Of a stretch of 64,000 nucleotides of DNA, positions 21,599 to 31,843 are shown piece after piece; the first letter of the stretch is position 1, and each line of letters begins with the position of its first letter. The stretch lies in assembly GCA_001939145.1 (NCBI GenBank), contig LSRX01000129.1:237393-301392 (forward strand), read 5' to 3'. The notes beneath the pieces were generated by a model. It was not told the DNA's origin. It saw nothing but the letters and a program-made list of their open reading frames with translations, and did no database searches. A program made the translations under genes and the position numbers. This stretch comes from Symbiodinium microadriaticum. Taxonomy: Eukaryota > Sar > Dinophyceae > Suessiales > Symbiodiniaceae.

Positions 21599-21715
21599 AG
21601 CTCTTTCTAGGAGTTAGGATTATGGCGACCCTTGGGGATATAGGCCCTCTCACTAAGGTCCCGTTTAAGAGAGCCATAAGTAGGGGTCTCCCTAAAACTA
21701 CATAGGATTTTTTGG
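21599..21715 (+). mobile_element. Dispersed element, family I (copy 1)
   Basis: The ordered words GACCCTTGGGGATAT, GGCCCTCTC, AAGAGAGCCA, AAGTAGGGGTCTCC and AGGATTTTT(T) are matched in the same order at 51421-51530. No clear terminal inverted repeat is seen. Confidence 0.6.
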
Positions 21716-22969
21716 GGCTGCTGATTATTTCTCTGGCTCGCCCTTTTCGGAGAAGGGCTCGGGGGCTGTGGGTTACGTGGGCCCACCCCCTAAACCCCAC
21801 AAGTATTAGCAGGCCTGAGCCCCAAAGCTCGTACCAGAACCCACCCGAAAAATCCCTTTAAAAACCAGAGCCTGCTGAAGCGCTGTCGCCCGGCGACCCA
21901 CCTCACAGCAGCAGGAATAGGGGATTATGGTGTCTAGGCTTCGGGCTTTGGGGGTTGAAGCCCTAAACCCTAAAGACCACGGTTCTGGCGTTAGGATGTT
22001 ATGTAAGGCTTTAGCGTTCCTGCCGCCTGCCGGTTCGGAGTTGGTGCTTGCCTACCTCAACCCAGGTGCTTGTATCAGGGGTTTAGGGTACAGGGTCTTT
22101 GTAGGTTTAATCGACTGCCAAAACTAGGGTAGAGGGTAACGGTTCTCAGTAGGTTTGCGACTTGAAGGAGCATGGGCCGAAGACAGTAGATTGTATAGGT
22201 ACTGCGGGTTCAGCTACCTCCAATCCCAAACCCTACGCCCGAAAGCTAGGAGCTAGGATCATGGGATGGAGGAAATACGTGGGATTCATGTGGCAATGCA
22301 GGGCTTCTATCCGTGGTTTCAGGAAAGCTGGGGGAGAATGCACACGCTTGCAATCACCCCATGATATTGCCAGCGTAGCAGATAGTAAGAAGGTGTAATT
22401 AGTTCATCCAGCAAATGACATCAGCAACCAGTCTTTCAACATCAAAAGGCCCTGAACTAGCCCAAACCGTACACCGAGAACACGAACAAGGTTCAGGGTT
22501 TACCTGGCTGAGGTTTACAGAAGTCGGTTTGCCTAGACTGCGTGTTGTTGTATCGTTTGTTGGGCAAGTTGTTTTATGCATCCAGTCCTACACCACGCAA
22601 AAGACAACGCATACAGGTACTATTCTTGCACGACTCTTCGAAGCCTTGACCCCAAACCCGAACCCTAAACCCTAAGCAGTATTGCCCCTATAAGCCTCCT
22701 GAAGCGCCTTAACCACAAGCCCTGAGAACCCTCAAGCACTAGATTCTGAACTGGAGCCCGGGCTCCCTCAATCCTAAACTTAGCCGTAAGCCAGCTAAAC
22801 CCGAACCGAAGCCCCAAACCCCAAACCCTAGGCCATCATCATTCCTATAAGTCTCTACGTTCTGAGGAGCCCTAACAGAACCCTTATGTAAAGGAACCCC
22901 CCCGAACAAGCTCTAAATCCTACACCATCTGAATCTACACCATCCAAGCCCTAAGTCCCAAACCCCAAA

Positions 22970-23260
22970 CCGTAAATCCTAAACCCCTAAGCCCCCCCAA
23001 ACCCCTAAACCCTAAGTCCTAAGCCCCCCCACCCCTACACCCAAATCCTAAAGCCCAAACCNAACCGCCCCACCCCAACCCCCTAAACCCCAAATACCTA
23101 AGCCCAAAACCCCTGAAACCCCAAACCCTAAGCCCCAAAACCCCTAAGCCCTAAATCCTAATTACGCCCAAACCCCCTAAACCCTGAACCCTAAGACCTC
23201 TAAACCCTACACCCTAAGCCCCCCGAAGCACCTAAACCTATACAAACCCTTAGCCCCCCA
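22970..23260 (-). repeat. Telomere-like run (C strand), degenerate
   Basis: About 290 bp of CCCTAAA, CCCCTAAG and CCCAAAC words. One ambiguous base (n) is at 23062. Confidence 0.88.
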
Positions 23261-23329
23261 ACAAAACCTGGCCTCCGAGCTGAGCTCAAACTTCTCCCCG
23301 TTCAGCCAGATCGGCGCGGGGACCTCTAG

Positions 23330-24180
23330 GCTGGCCTCACAGGGGGGTCCTTTAGAGGGTTCCTTGAAGGGTTCCTTCAAAGGCTCCTATAAGGGTTTAC
23401 TAAGAGTTCACAAGGGGCTTTTAGAGTTTTTGGAAGGTCGAGGGTTTACGGGGTTAGGGGTTTAGGGTTTGGGGGTTTAGGGCTTGAGGGTTTTGGGATA
23501 GGGCTTTTAGGGGTTCATAAGTGAAGGAATTCCTTTAAGGGTTCCGACAACGGTTCCTTTGCAATTTCCTATACGGGTTTGAGAAGGGTTCACAGCGGGC
23601 TTGTAGGGTTGTTCAGGGCTAAGGGGTTAGGAGCTTTAAGACATTTAAGGGTTGTTTAGGGCTAAACCCTAAACCCTAAACCTTAAAACCTAAGCCTTAA
23701 CCGTGTTTAGGGTTTAGGAGTTTAGGGGCTTAAGGGTTTTGGGTTAGGATTCAAAGCTCCTGAGCTTGGCCCCACGAGGGGTTTCGGCTTGGGACCCTTT
23801 TTTTTTGTGTCTTGGGTTGAATGCTTTTGAGGGTTTAGGGCTTATATAGGGTTTATAGGAGCTGGCTTCAGGGTTTTCAGGGTTCCTTAAAAGGGCATCA
23901 AGAGTTCCAGAAGGGTTTATAAGGGCTTAGGAGTTGAAGGGTTTGGGGTTCAGGATGCTTGAGGGGCGTAGTTTCCGTTTTGACGGTTGAAGTCTCGAGT
24001 TGCTTCTAAGGCTTCAAAGAATGGGGGTCTCTTTAAGGGTCGTTCAGATTCCTGCAGAAGGGTTCCTTCAAGGATGGAAGGGTCTATGGTTTGGGGCTTT
24101 CGGGTTTAGGGCCCAGGGCTTTGGGGAGCTATGGGGTTTTTAGCAGTTAAGCTAAACCCTAAACCCTAAACCTCTCCTTC
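23330..24180. repeat. GGGTTCCTT / TTTAGGG mixed degenerate repeats
   Basis: Words such as GGGTTCCTTGAA, GGGTTCCTTCAA and GGGTTTATAAG recur at irregular spacing (23350-23410, 23530-23600, 23880-23950, 24020-24080), mixed with heptamers in both orientations (G strand at 23450-23480, C strand at 23663-23700). This looks like an old, decayed minisatellite related to the heptamers. Confidence 0.65.
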
Positions 24181-24192
24181 ATATGTCTCTTT

Positions 24193-24284
24193 CCGCCGGC
24201 TCCTCGAAGGATTCCTTTCTTAGGGTTTAGGGTTTAGGCCGCCGGCTCCTCGAAGGATTCCTTTCTTAGGGTTTAGGGTTTAGG
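24193..24284. repeat. Perfect 46 bp tandem duplication
   Basis: The block CCGCCGGCTCCTCGAAGGAT, TCCTTTCTTAGGGTTTAGGG, TTTAGG is present at 24193-24238 and 24239-24284 with no visible mismatch. Unique and telomere-like sequence were duplicated together. Confidence 0.95.
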
Positions 24285-24504
24285 GGTTTATGAATTATGG
24301 GTGCCTCTCTACATCCCAGCGCTTGAGGTCAACTTAAAGTCTGTCTCAGGAAGGAACATGTAGACTGCATAGAACTTTCCGTTATCAGAATCCCTATTCG
24401 AATGCCGGGTAACTAAGGCACAGGACTTACGAATCCCGGGTGTGGATTCGGGAGTCTCAGCTGGCGTGGCAGGGTGGAGCGCCTCAGGGCATAGGGTTGA
24501 TTGG

Positions 24505-24600
24505 GTTCTATCCTAAACCCTAAACCCCAAACCCTAAACCCCTAAACCCCTAAAACCCTAAAGCCCTAAAGCCCTAAACCCTAAACCCCTAAACCCTGGA
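24505..24600 (-). repeat. Telomere-like run (C strand)
   Basis: CCCTAAA and CCCTAAAG units in near-tandem. Confidence 0.9.
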
Positions 24601-25589
24601 TTTGGTAGCCTCTCCCAGAGTTTTAGGGTCCCGGGCTTCCGCGGCTTCAGGGCTTAGGGGGGTGTCAGGTTTCTGAGGGGGATGAGGGCTTTTAGAGACT
24701 GAGCCCCAAACCCCATAAACCCCAAGATAAAGGCCTGAAGTATAATCAGAAATTCTGAATAGGACTGTGCTCATCCAGGCCCCGAAAAAAAGCGCTCTAA
24801 CGATTTACGACCTGAGGCTTGATTTTAAGGTTTAGGGGTTTGGGTTTTGGGTTTGTGAGTCTTTGCTGGTAAGGGCCAAAGATTCAAACCGTGGGAGTTG
24901 ACAGGATGTCCAGCCACTTCATGCGCTTGCGACCGACCAAGCGCGTGCTCCCTAAAATTCTTCTCATTCGGCTTCTGGTCGGCAGAGGGAGCTTCTTCAG
25001 ATCGAAGCCGCAGTTTCCCGCTTTACAGCCGGATTCTGCAGGAGTGTGCGTGGCCTTATGGGTCACCTCAAAGCCAGAGCACCTTCACTACCTTCCTTGC
25101 CAGCAATCGTGTGGATGAGTGCAGCTTTCTTTTCTTGCCTGAGTCCTTGAGGTAGGGGTTCTGTTTCAGCGTCCGGTCTGCTGTGCACTCCCCTGCACTA
25201 CCTCATGGACTAGACAGAATTTCGCGTGAACAGGAGGGCAGCAACCATGCGGGCAACAACGTCCGGGTTGAGCACCCCTTTGCTAAAGCGTTATAGGGTT
25301 GGGGTTTACGGTTTGGCGTGTCTTAGTCAAGGCTCCATTTTGGGGTTCCCGAAGCCTTTCACCGCTAAACAGGATCCTGCTGTTCAGGGTTCTACTATGG
25401 GGCAGCTGGTCTGGCCCAAACAGCAAATCTACCAACAAAGCCCGGCAGAAAGGAGCTGGGGAGCAGCTTGCCTCAAGTACGTCCGCCCGGTAGTGGCGAG
25501 CGGCATCTGGGAAGAGGCATCGGTAGTTTGCCTGAAAAGCGACTTCAAGGCTCCTCCTTCGGGGCCTCGGGTTTGATGCTGTGAGGCTC
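24601..25589. other. Unique sequence, no supported gene
   Basis: Relatively few heptamer words. Overlapping open frames of 60-116 codons (for example 24891-25155 and 25226-25576, + strand) have no recognised domain. The segment 24890-25560 is among the better places to test for transcription because it lacks heptamers. Confidence 0.4.
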
Positions 25590-25700
25590 GGGGTTCAGGA
25601 TTTAGGGCTTAAGGGGTTAGGTTTAGGGTCTTAGGGTTTAGGGTTTAGGGTTTAGGGTTTAGGGGTTAGGGGTTATGGCTCAGGGCTTTTTGGGGATTTA
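25590..25700 (+). repeat. Telomere-like run (G strand)
   Basis: A core of perfect TTTAGGG heptamers at 25635-25665 is flanked by diverged copies. Confidence 0.92.
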
Positions 25701-25817
25701 GGGTTTGAGGTTGAGGAATTCATGGGCTGAGGCATTAGGTGCTGGGGGTCTGGGGGATTGTGTACCTGGGGCAACCGATGTAACCACAAAAGCTTGGCAG
25801 TGTGAGATTACCGAAAA

Positions 25818-25834
25818 ACTACCCCCCCCCCCCC
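25818..25834. repeat. Poly-C tract
   Basis: Run of about 13 C. Confidence 0.9.
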
Positions 25835-25967
25835 AACCAAGAATTGGTCGGGCACGCCCAGTGAGCGATGGACTCGAAAATTGCTACCTATAGGGCTTGG
25901 GGGCTCAGCACAGCGTCCCCCAAAGAGCCCACCTTTGGAAAGTCCAAACAGACATGTGACCCTCATT

Positions 25968-26040
25968 AATATATCTGTATCTATATATAACAGAATATAA
26001 GATAAGATAAGATAATCAAGATCATATAATATATCTAAGT
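25968..26040. repeat. AT-rich GATAA/TATC microsatellite
   Basis: TATATC units and a short AAGAT pentamer run near 25997-26015. Confidence 0.8.
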
Positions 26041-26484
26041 ACAAGCAGCATCCGCAGCTGTGCTTGCGAGTTTCGGGTTTTGCAGTGAGGGGCTGCGCCT
26101 CAGGGCTGCGCTTTAAGCTGCCCTCCTTTCCTACTGGTCTTGATGTAAGCACGATATTAGTATCGAAGCCAAGAGGACTCCAGCTGTGAGAAGGATCTTG
26201 TAGCTTCGAGTGACCCGAAGACTCCAAGTATGGATATCTACCTGCAGCTACTACCCCTTGTGGGGCATCGGAATGTTACGGTGTATATAAACCCGAAAAG
26301 CTAACTCCCGTAAACCCCGACCACCCTGCAAACCTGACCAGCAATTATCAAGCTTTTCCTTCAGAAACCTAGTAGAACCCCAGACCCTCAACCGATCAAA
26401 TTCGACTAGCCTCTTCTTCACTACCCAGCGAGTCGAACCCGAAACGCCGCACTAAACGGCTTTGGTCGGAAGACAAACTAACGA

Positions 26485-26945
26485 AGCTCTGAACCCTCAA
26501 CCCAAACCCTACACTCCACTCTGCCCACTTGAGCGCTTGGGCTACCTACCAAACCCCCAATTCCTCAACCCAAAGTCTCTCGGAGTCCAAACCCCAAGCT
26601 CCAATCCCGAGACCCGACAACCAAAAACCCAAACGCAAGACATTGGAAACCTGGAACCTTGAACCCGAAACCCTCATCCACACCCCCGATAGGCTTTTGC
26701 GGAGTTTTTGCCCTCATGACGCCCGAAACCCTAAACCTTCAACCCCAAACCCCAAATCTAAACCCAATAGCCCCAAAACGCAAACCTAACCCCAATAACC
26801 CAATAACCCCAAAACCCAAACCCCAAACCTAAACCCAAAAACCCCAAAGCCCCAACGCCCCAAAACCTAAACCGCAAAGCCCTAAACCCCTAAACCCTAT
26901 GAACCCTAAACCCCCAAAACCTAAAAACCGCAAAGCCCTGCAGCC
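26485..26945 (-). repeat. Telomere-like run (C strand), long and degenerate
   Basis: AAACCCC, AAACCCT and ACCCCAAA words fill most of this interval; the densest part is 26720-26940. Confidence 0.85.
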
Positions 26946-27019
26946 CAGGTGGCCGTTAGCCGGTGGCGGTACGGTCGCCTCACGGCCTCTAAGCGGAGCG
27001 CCGTGGCGGCCATCTCCTG

Positions 27020-27240
27020 TATTTGGGGCTTACAGGGCTATAGGGCTTAGGAGCTATAGGGCTTAGGGTTGGGTTTCAGGGTTTAGGGTTTTAGGGGTTT
27101 GGGTTTCAGGGTTTAGGGTTTTAGGGGTTAGGGCTTCAGGGTTTTAGGGTTTAAGGGTTTATAGGTTTTCGGCTTTGGGGTTTAGGTTTGGGGTTAGGGG
27201 CTGGGGTTATAGGGTTTATGGGGGCTGTAGGGCTGATAGG
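27020..27240 (+). repeat. Telomere-like run (G strand)
   Basis: TTTAGGG variants with a tandem block starting GGGTTTCAGGGTTTAGGGTT at 27073 and 27106. It points away from the C-strand run at 26485-26945, with a 75 bp GC-rich unique block between them. Confidence 0.88.
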
Positions 27241-27660
27241 TCGTTGCGAGGGCGCTTTTTTTGCTGTCGTTGCGATAGGGCTTTTTGGGCTCATTCGGTC
27301 CCAACAGACCATAACCACATGACACGTGGGCGTCGTCTATATGAACCCGCTTGGGAATTGTTCCCATGTAAGAACATACTTGACAGAGCACGCTTGTCCC
27401 AAACCACCGGTTTAAATTCATTGTCTTGCTGTTGCTCCTTGGAAAACTGGAGGCTAAAACGAGATGTCGCGTTTTGTGTTCGCAAAAATCGAAACTGCCT
27501 GAGTAATGGGTGTTGGGTTGCATACGGTAGGCATATTGAAGACCATATTTTGCCACCAGCCTACGATTCAAATAGATACAACTTCATTGACACGGCCGTG
27601 AAACCCGCTACAACCCCCGAAACCCACACTCCTAAAACCCTACACAACTATAATCCCTGA
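27241..27660. other. Heptamer-free block open on both strands
   Basis: This 350-420 bp block lacks telomere-like words. It is open for about 125-160 codons on the + strand (to a stop at 27658) and about 125 codons on the - strand. Cys is frequent in the + strand reading but forms no regular zinc-binding spacing. I recognise no family. It could be an exon or chance. Confidence 0.25.
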
Positions 27661-27900
27661 GCCCCACACCGTAGGCGCTAAAAGCCATGCAACCCACACC
27701 CTGAAGCACTAGACCCTTCATAAACCCTACAGTACCTGTCCAGATCCCCTGGAGGCCTTTACCCTTGCAATAAGCACCCCTAAAACCCGTCACAACCCCA
27801 AACCCCAAACTCCTTACTAAGCCCTAAACCCCAAAACCCCCAACCACCTAAACCTGTAAACCCTAGTAGATCCCTAAACTCCTCAAGCCCGAAAGCCCCG
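27661..27900 (-). repeat. Degenerate telomere-like run (C strand)
   Basis: Words such as CCCTAAAAC and AACCCCAAAC recur through the interval with substantial divergence. Confidence 0.7.
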
Positions 27901-28014
27901 TACTGTAGATGATTTAAATCCTGCATTAATATTACCTTATAAGGACCCTAAACTATGGGAACTACGGCATATTCCTTATTATGGGTAATGCAGGATTTAT
28001 ATCATCAAACCGTA
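27901..28014. mobile_element. Fold-back element, family B (copy 1)
   Basis: A 114 bp element. The left end TACTGTAGATGATTTAAATC, CTGCATTA pairs with the right end TAATGCAGGATTTATATCAT, CAAACCGTA. Inside is TTACCTTATAAGGACCCTAA, then ACTATGGGAACTACGGCATA and TTCCTTATTATGGG. Three more copies are at 37353, 44796 and 51314. Ends of type TAC...GTA suggest insertion at TA. Confidence 0.87.
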
Positions 28015-28099
28015 GGAAAGCAAAGTTTCGATGGCGTGGAGCATCTGCGAGGTCGCCTGTTGGCCTTGGCTCGTTTAGGGCTTTCGGAATGTTTCAAAT

Positions 28100-28204
28100 G
28101 GGACCCTTTAAAGGAACCCTTTAAAGGGACCCTTTAAAGGGACCCTTTAAAGGAGCCCTTTAAAGGGACCCTTTAAAGGAGCCCTTTAAAGGGACCCTTT
28201 ACAG
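28100..28204. repeat. 13 bp tandem repeat with palindromic CCCTTTAAAGGG core
   Basis: About eight units of GGACCCTTTAAA or GGAGCCCTTTAAA. The GACC and GAGCC versions alternate towards the right side, giving a 26 bp higher-order period. Each unit contributes to a 12 bp perfect palindrome, CCCTTTAAAGGG. Confidence 0.95.
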
Positions 28205-28639
28205 GAGCTATAGGACAGGACGTAAGGGAGAGTTATAGGGCGTAAGGGAAACTCAGCCTAAACCCTAAACCCCTAGACCTTCAACGTGGAACTTCGGGTG
28301 TTTAGGATTTTTGGGGGGCTTGGGGCCTGGCGGCTAAGGCTTAGCTCCTTTTGTGGATTACCCGCTTGTCTTCAAGGATCGTCGCCGTGTCCAGAAAGTA
28401 AGTCTACAAAGAGGTACTACAGTTTGTTCCCAGTAAGAGGGTCCGTCTTGGGTCCTTACTGTAAAGGCTCGCGGTTCAGGTGTCGAGGTTTGGAGTCCAA
28501 CGGGATCCTAAACCCTCAACCTGATCCCTAAACCCTAAAGCCCCAACCCCTCCTTAGACTTTGGAGCATTAGGATTTTGGAAGGGCGTGACGTTCTATCC
28601 TGCCAAGTAAATCCTGCGGCCTCAATAATCTCAAAAGGG

Positions 28640-28680
28640 CCTTAAACCCTAAACCCTAAACCCTTAAACCCTAAATCCCA
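28640..28680 (-). repeat. Short telomere-like run (C strand)
   Basis: About five CCCTAAA units. Confidence 0.88.
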
Positions 28681-28782
28681 AGAAAGGGTCTAGAAGGGTT
28701 CCAGCGAGTGGAGTTTTTCACTGAGGGAGCCCTGAGAGATAGTCTTGGTAAGTCAGTAGGTCCCTTATAGAAGTGGGCCTTA

Positions 28783-28875
28783 AGAATTATGATGGGATTT
28801 TTGGGGGCTCCATTGTGCTATAAATAGAATAAGGACACCCACCCCAAAAATGGTATTGGTAATTATTACATACGC
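28783..28875. mobile_element. Dispersed element, family G (copy 3)
   Basis: The left part GGGCCTTAAGAATTATGATG and the right part GGTATTGGTAATTATTACAT match 30951-31060 in order, with CACCCCAAAAATGGTATTGG in common at the right. Confidence 0.7.
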
Positions 28876-29229
28876 CCCATTATTCTACTGATGTTCTGTG
28901 GGTTTGGGCTTGCTAGATCTTTGATGCTCTCTGTGCAATCCGGTTTACCATAAAACCCTTTGAGGAAGGCTATAGAAACCTCAGCAGAAACTTCCTCTCA
29001 AGCCCCTCAGGCCTCCAAGCGCAAAGCCCCACAATGGAAAGACTGGTCGCTGCTGTCCATGCGTTGGGCTCGCCAGCAGCTGTACGTGCGCAAAACTTGC
29101 TCTAGGGTCACCTTCTCCACGGGAGCATCGGTGCCGATGCCAACCTTAGGCCAAGAGGCTTTTCATTATATGTACATATGCATGCCAATACAAATACAAG
29201 CATAAATGCGAATGGACATGTAAGCAACT

Positions 29230-29653
29230 ACCTAACTAACGAACTAACTAACGAACGAACTAACTAACTAACTAACTAACTAGCTAACTAGCTAGTTAGT
29301 TACTAACTCACTAACACTAACTAACTAACCAACTAACTAACCAACTATCCAACTAACCAACTAACCAACTAACTAACTGACTAACTGACTAACTGACTAA
29401 CTGACTAACTGACTGACTGACTGACTGACTGACTGACTGACTGACTGACTGACTGACTGGCTAACTAAGTAACTAACTAACTAACCAACCAGTTGATTAA
29501 CTAGCTAGCCAACCAACGAACTGACTGACTGACGGGCTAGCTAACTAACTAACTCACTCACCCACTCACGCACTAACTCACTAAGTCACTAACTCACTAA
29601 CTCACACTAACTAACTAGCTGACTGACTGACTGACTGACTGACTGACTGACTG
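29230..29653. repeat. CTAA/GACT tetranucleotide array running into a gap
   Basis: CTAA units with CTAG, CCAA and CACT variants are followed by long GACT runs (29410-29458 and 29626-29653). The last run is cut by the run of n. At over 420 bp it is the longest microsatellite here, and its true length is unknown. Confidence 0.95.
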
Positions 29654-29816
29654 NNNNNNNNNNNNNNNNNNNNNNNNNNNNNNNNNNNNNNNNNNNNNNN
29701 NNNNNNNNNNNNNNNNNNNNNNNNNNNNNNNNNNNNNNNNNNNNNNNNNNNNNNNNNNNNNNNNNNNNNNNNNNNNNNNNNNNNNNNNNNNNNNNNNNNN
29801 NNNNNNNNNNNNNNNN
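29654..29816. other. Assembly gap (163 n)
   Basis: Unresolved bases inside or just after the GACT array. The sequence on the right, GGTATACACCC, is not repeat, so the array ends within the gap. Confidence 0.99.
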
Positions 29817-30950
29817 GGTATACACCCGAAATCCTCGCGGGGGTCGTCACTTTTGTTTCACAAGTGCCAACAGTCACAGGGATGGACTTTTTTATGTCTG
29901 TCTGGGGCTGTATCAGGGCTGCACAGAGGGTGCAAGGAGGGTTTTGGAAGGGCTTCGCACGTTTTTTGGAGGGTGTGTACAAGAGTTTCCGGGATTTCTC
30001 CAAGGCTTTTGAATTTTGAGATACTTGGGTACGAGACTCTGGAATGTGATCCGGCGCTTAAGCCTCAGCAGTTCAATTTAGAGTACACGCTGTACAGGTT
30101 TGGGGTTTTTTTGGGGATCACAGTGCTGGGGCAAGCGATTCATACAAGGCTCGCTTGTGGATTGCAATGACCATAAACAAAAAACACTTCCTTCTGCACG
30201 ACGAAGCAACGGGAGGCCGTGTTCGCACGAGCCTTGACATACTTTGATGTCTGTTGCCGCAATGTCCCCGGCACTAGCGGCCTTGTGGTTTAACGCCTTA
30301 GGAATAGAAGTCCTAAACAGTAGATCCTCTACCATCATATAAGCCCTAAACCCTTAGACCTAAAATCGAAAAGTTGACAAACCAGGGAAGGGCTCGTGGC
30401 GGGTGTAAGTTCTGGACTCTGGGCCCCCGCGGGCTTTAGCTGCATGTACTTGGAATCTTAGGGTGGCCTTAAGATATCTGAATGCTGGGTTAGCAGCGTT
30501 TAGGGTTTAGACGGCTTAGAGGTAACTGGAGCCCTAGTGTTTGAGCCCTACAGAGCGGCAAACCACCTGGCTGCAGCCTACTGCATGGACTTTGGAGCTC
30601 TTTTCTGCTCCCTTGAGCCAACAGGGCCTGCCAGAGAAGTCTTGCACTTTCGAGCATAGGTTCGGGTTTCACCGATTTGGGGTTTAGAGCGTGCTTTGGA
30701 TGCTTAATTGCCACCATCCCCACAAGGCAACAGTATAACTACTACAGTATAACTACTAAGAACTTGTGGGATGTTGAGCTGATCAGAAGAGGTGACCCTC
30801 AGAGACTTTTGATGCTCCAACGCTATCAGGCCTTTCTCTTTCACTGAACGCCGGGTTTGGGGCTCCAGGGTTTAGGATTAAGGGCCCTTAGGGCTTAGGG
30901 TCAGTGGGCTAACGGCGTCGACGCTTTAGGGCAAGATGGTCATCGCCTCC
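29817..30950. other. Mostly unique sequence
   Basis: Sparse heptamer words (30340-30355, 30500, 30880-30900). A 16 bp direct repeat, ACAGTATAACTACTA, occurs at about 30730-30762. Open frames of 70-105 codons at 29853-30338 and 30490-30723 overlap on both strands without a recognisable domain. Confidence 0.4.
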
Positions 30951-31060
30951 TAATTTAGGGGCTTTAATAACTAGAATAGGGTTTTGGGGAATACTATGCT
31001 ATAATTATAGTAAAGATCCACCCCAAATAGTATTGGTAATTTTTTAGGCCCCTAATATTA
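30951..31060. mobile_element. Fold-back element, family G (copy 4)
   Basis: The clearest family G copy. The left end TAATTTAGGGGCTTTAATAA is mirrored by the right end TTTTAGGCCCCTAATATTA. The interior has CTAGAATAGGGTTTTGGGG, then TATGCTATAATTATAG, then CACCCCAAATAGTATTGG. Confidence 0.8.
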
Positions 31061-31843
31061 CTACCTTTGAATTCTACACCTCAACCTCGCTAGATTTCAT
31101 GTCGCTGCGTCAGCCGCACTTGGAGACTCTATAATGATTTTTTGGAAGATAGGTTAAACCAAGTCAGGATCCTGTCGAAGCCCTTTAACAAGCCCTTTTC
31201 AAATACTACGCAAGAAGCAAGGGTATATAAACCCGGCCACAAGCTCGCAGCAACCCCGACAGCTAGAAGAGGTGATCACCGAGACACTCAACAGTCGCAA
31301 ACTTCGCGCGTGAACTACGGACATGCATGGACTCCAGACGCCTTCTGGAGAACACTGCTCGGAAGAATAAACTAAGTGACACTTACATGACTCGGCCATG
31401 TGCTCAAAACAAGCCAGGGCGGCCCATACCCACTTGAAGCCTGCAAGCTGTAGTGGCAAGTGAACGAGAGGTTCGAGGTTGCTGGCTGCATCCGGAGAAC
31501 TAAACCCTAAACCCAGGACCTCAAACCCTAAACCCAAACCTCTAAACTCAATCGAAACCTTAAGCCTTAAGCCCTAAAGTCCTAAAGTTTGCCTGGTATT
31601 CCTTCACAGTTGTGGGTTGCAGGTTTCGGTCTTCGAGCTTGAGCACAGCTCCTTCCGTTTCACACCCGTGACTAGTCCGACAGTCCAGGTAGTTTGGGCT
31701 TAGAACGTTTCTTGAGCTCCTGGGTTTGGAGTTTGAATTTAGGGTTTCGGGTTACGGGTTTCTATGTAGTCGGAAAGAACAGAAGGGCCGTTTCGAATAG
31801 CCCCAGGTCAAAGAGCGGGATTCACGCGGGTTTAGGCTAGGGT
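31061..31843. other. Unique sequence with sparse heptamers
   Basis: Heptamer words at 31500-31580 (C strand) and 31740-31860 (G strand) flank unique DNA. Open frames at 31142-31375 (+) and 31199-31537 (-) overlap and are unrecognised. Confidence 0.4.

Noticed and set aside
29607-30003. Open frames running through the gap
   Set aside because: They cross unresolved bases and a GACT array, so they are not real readings.
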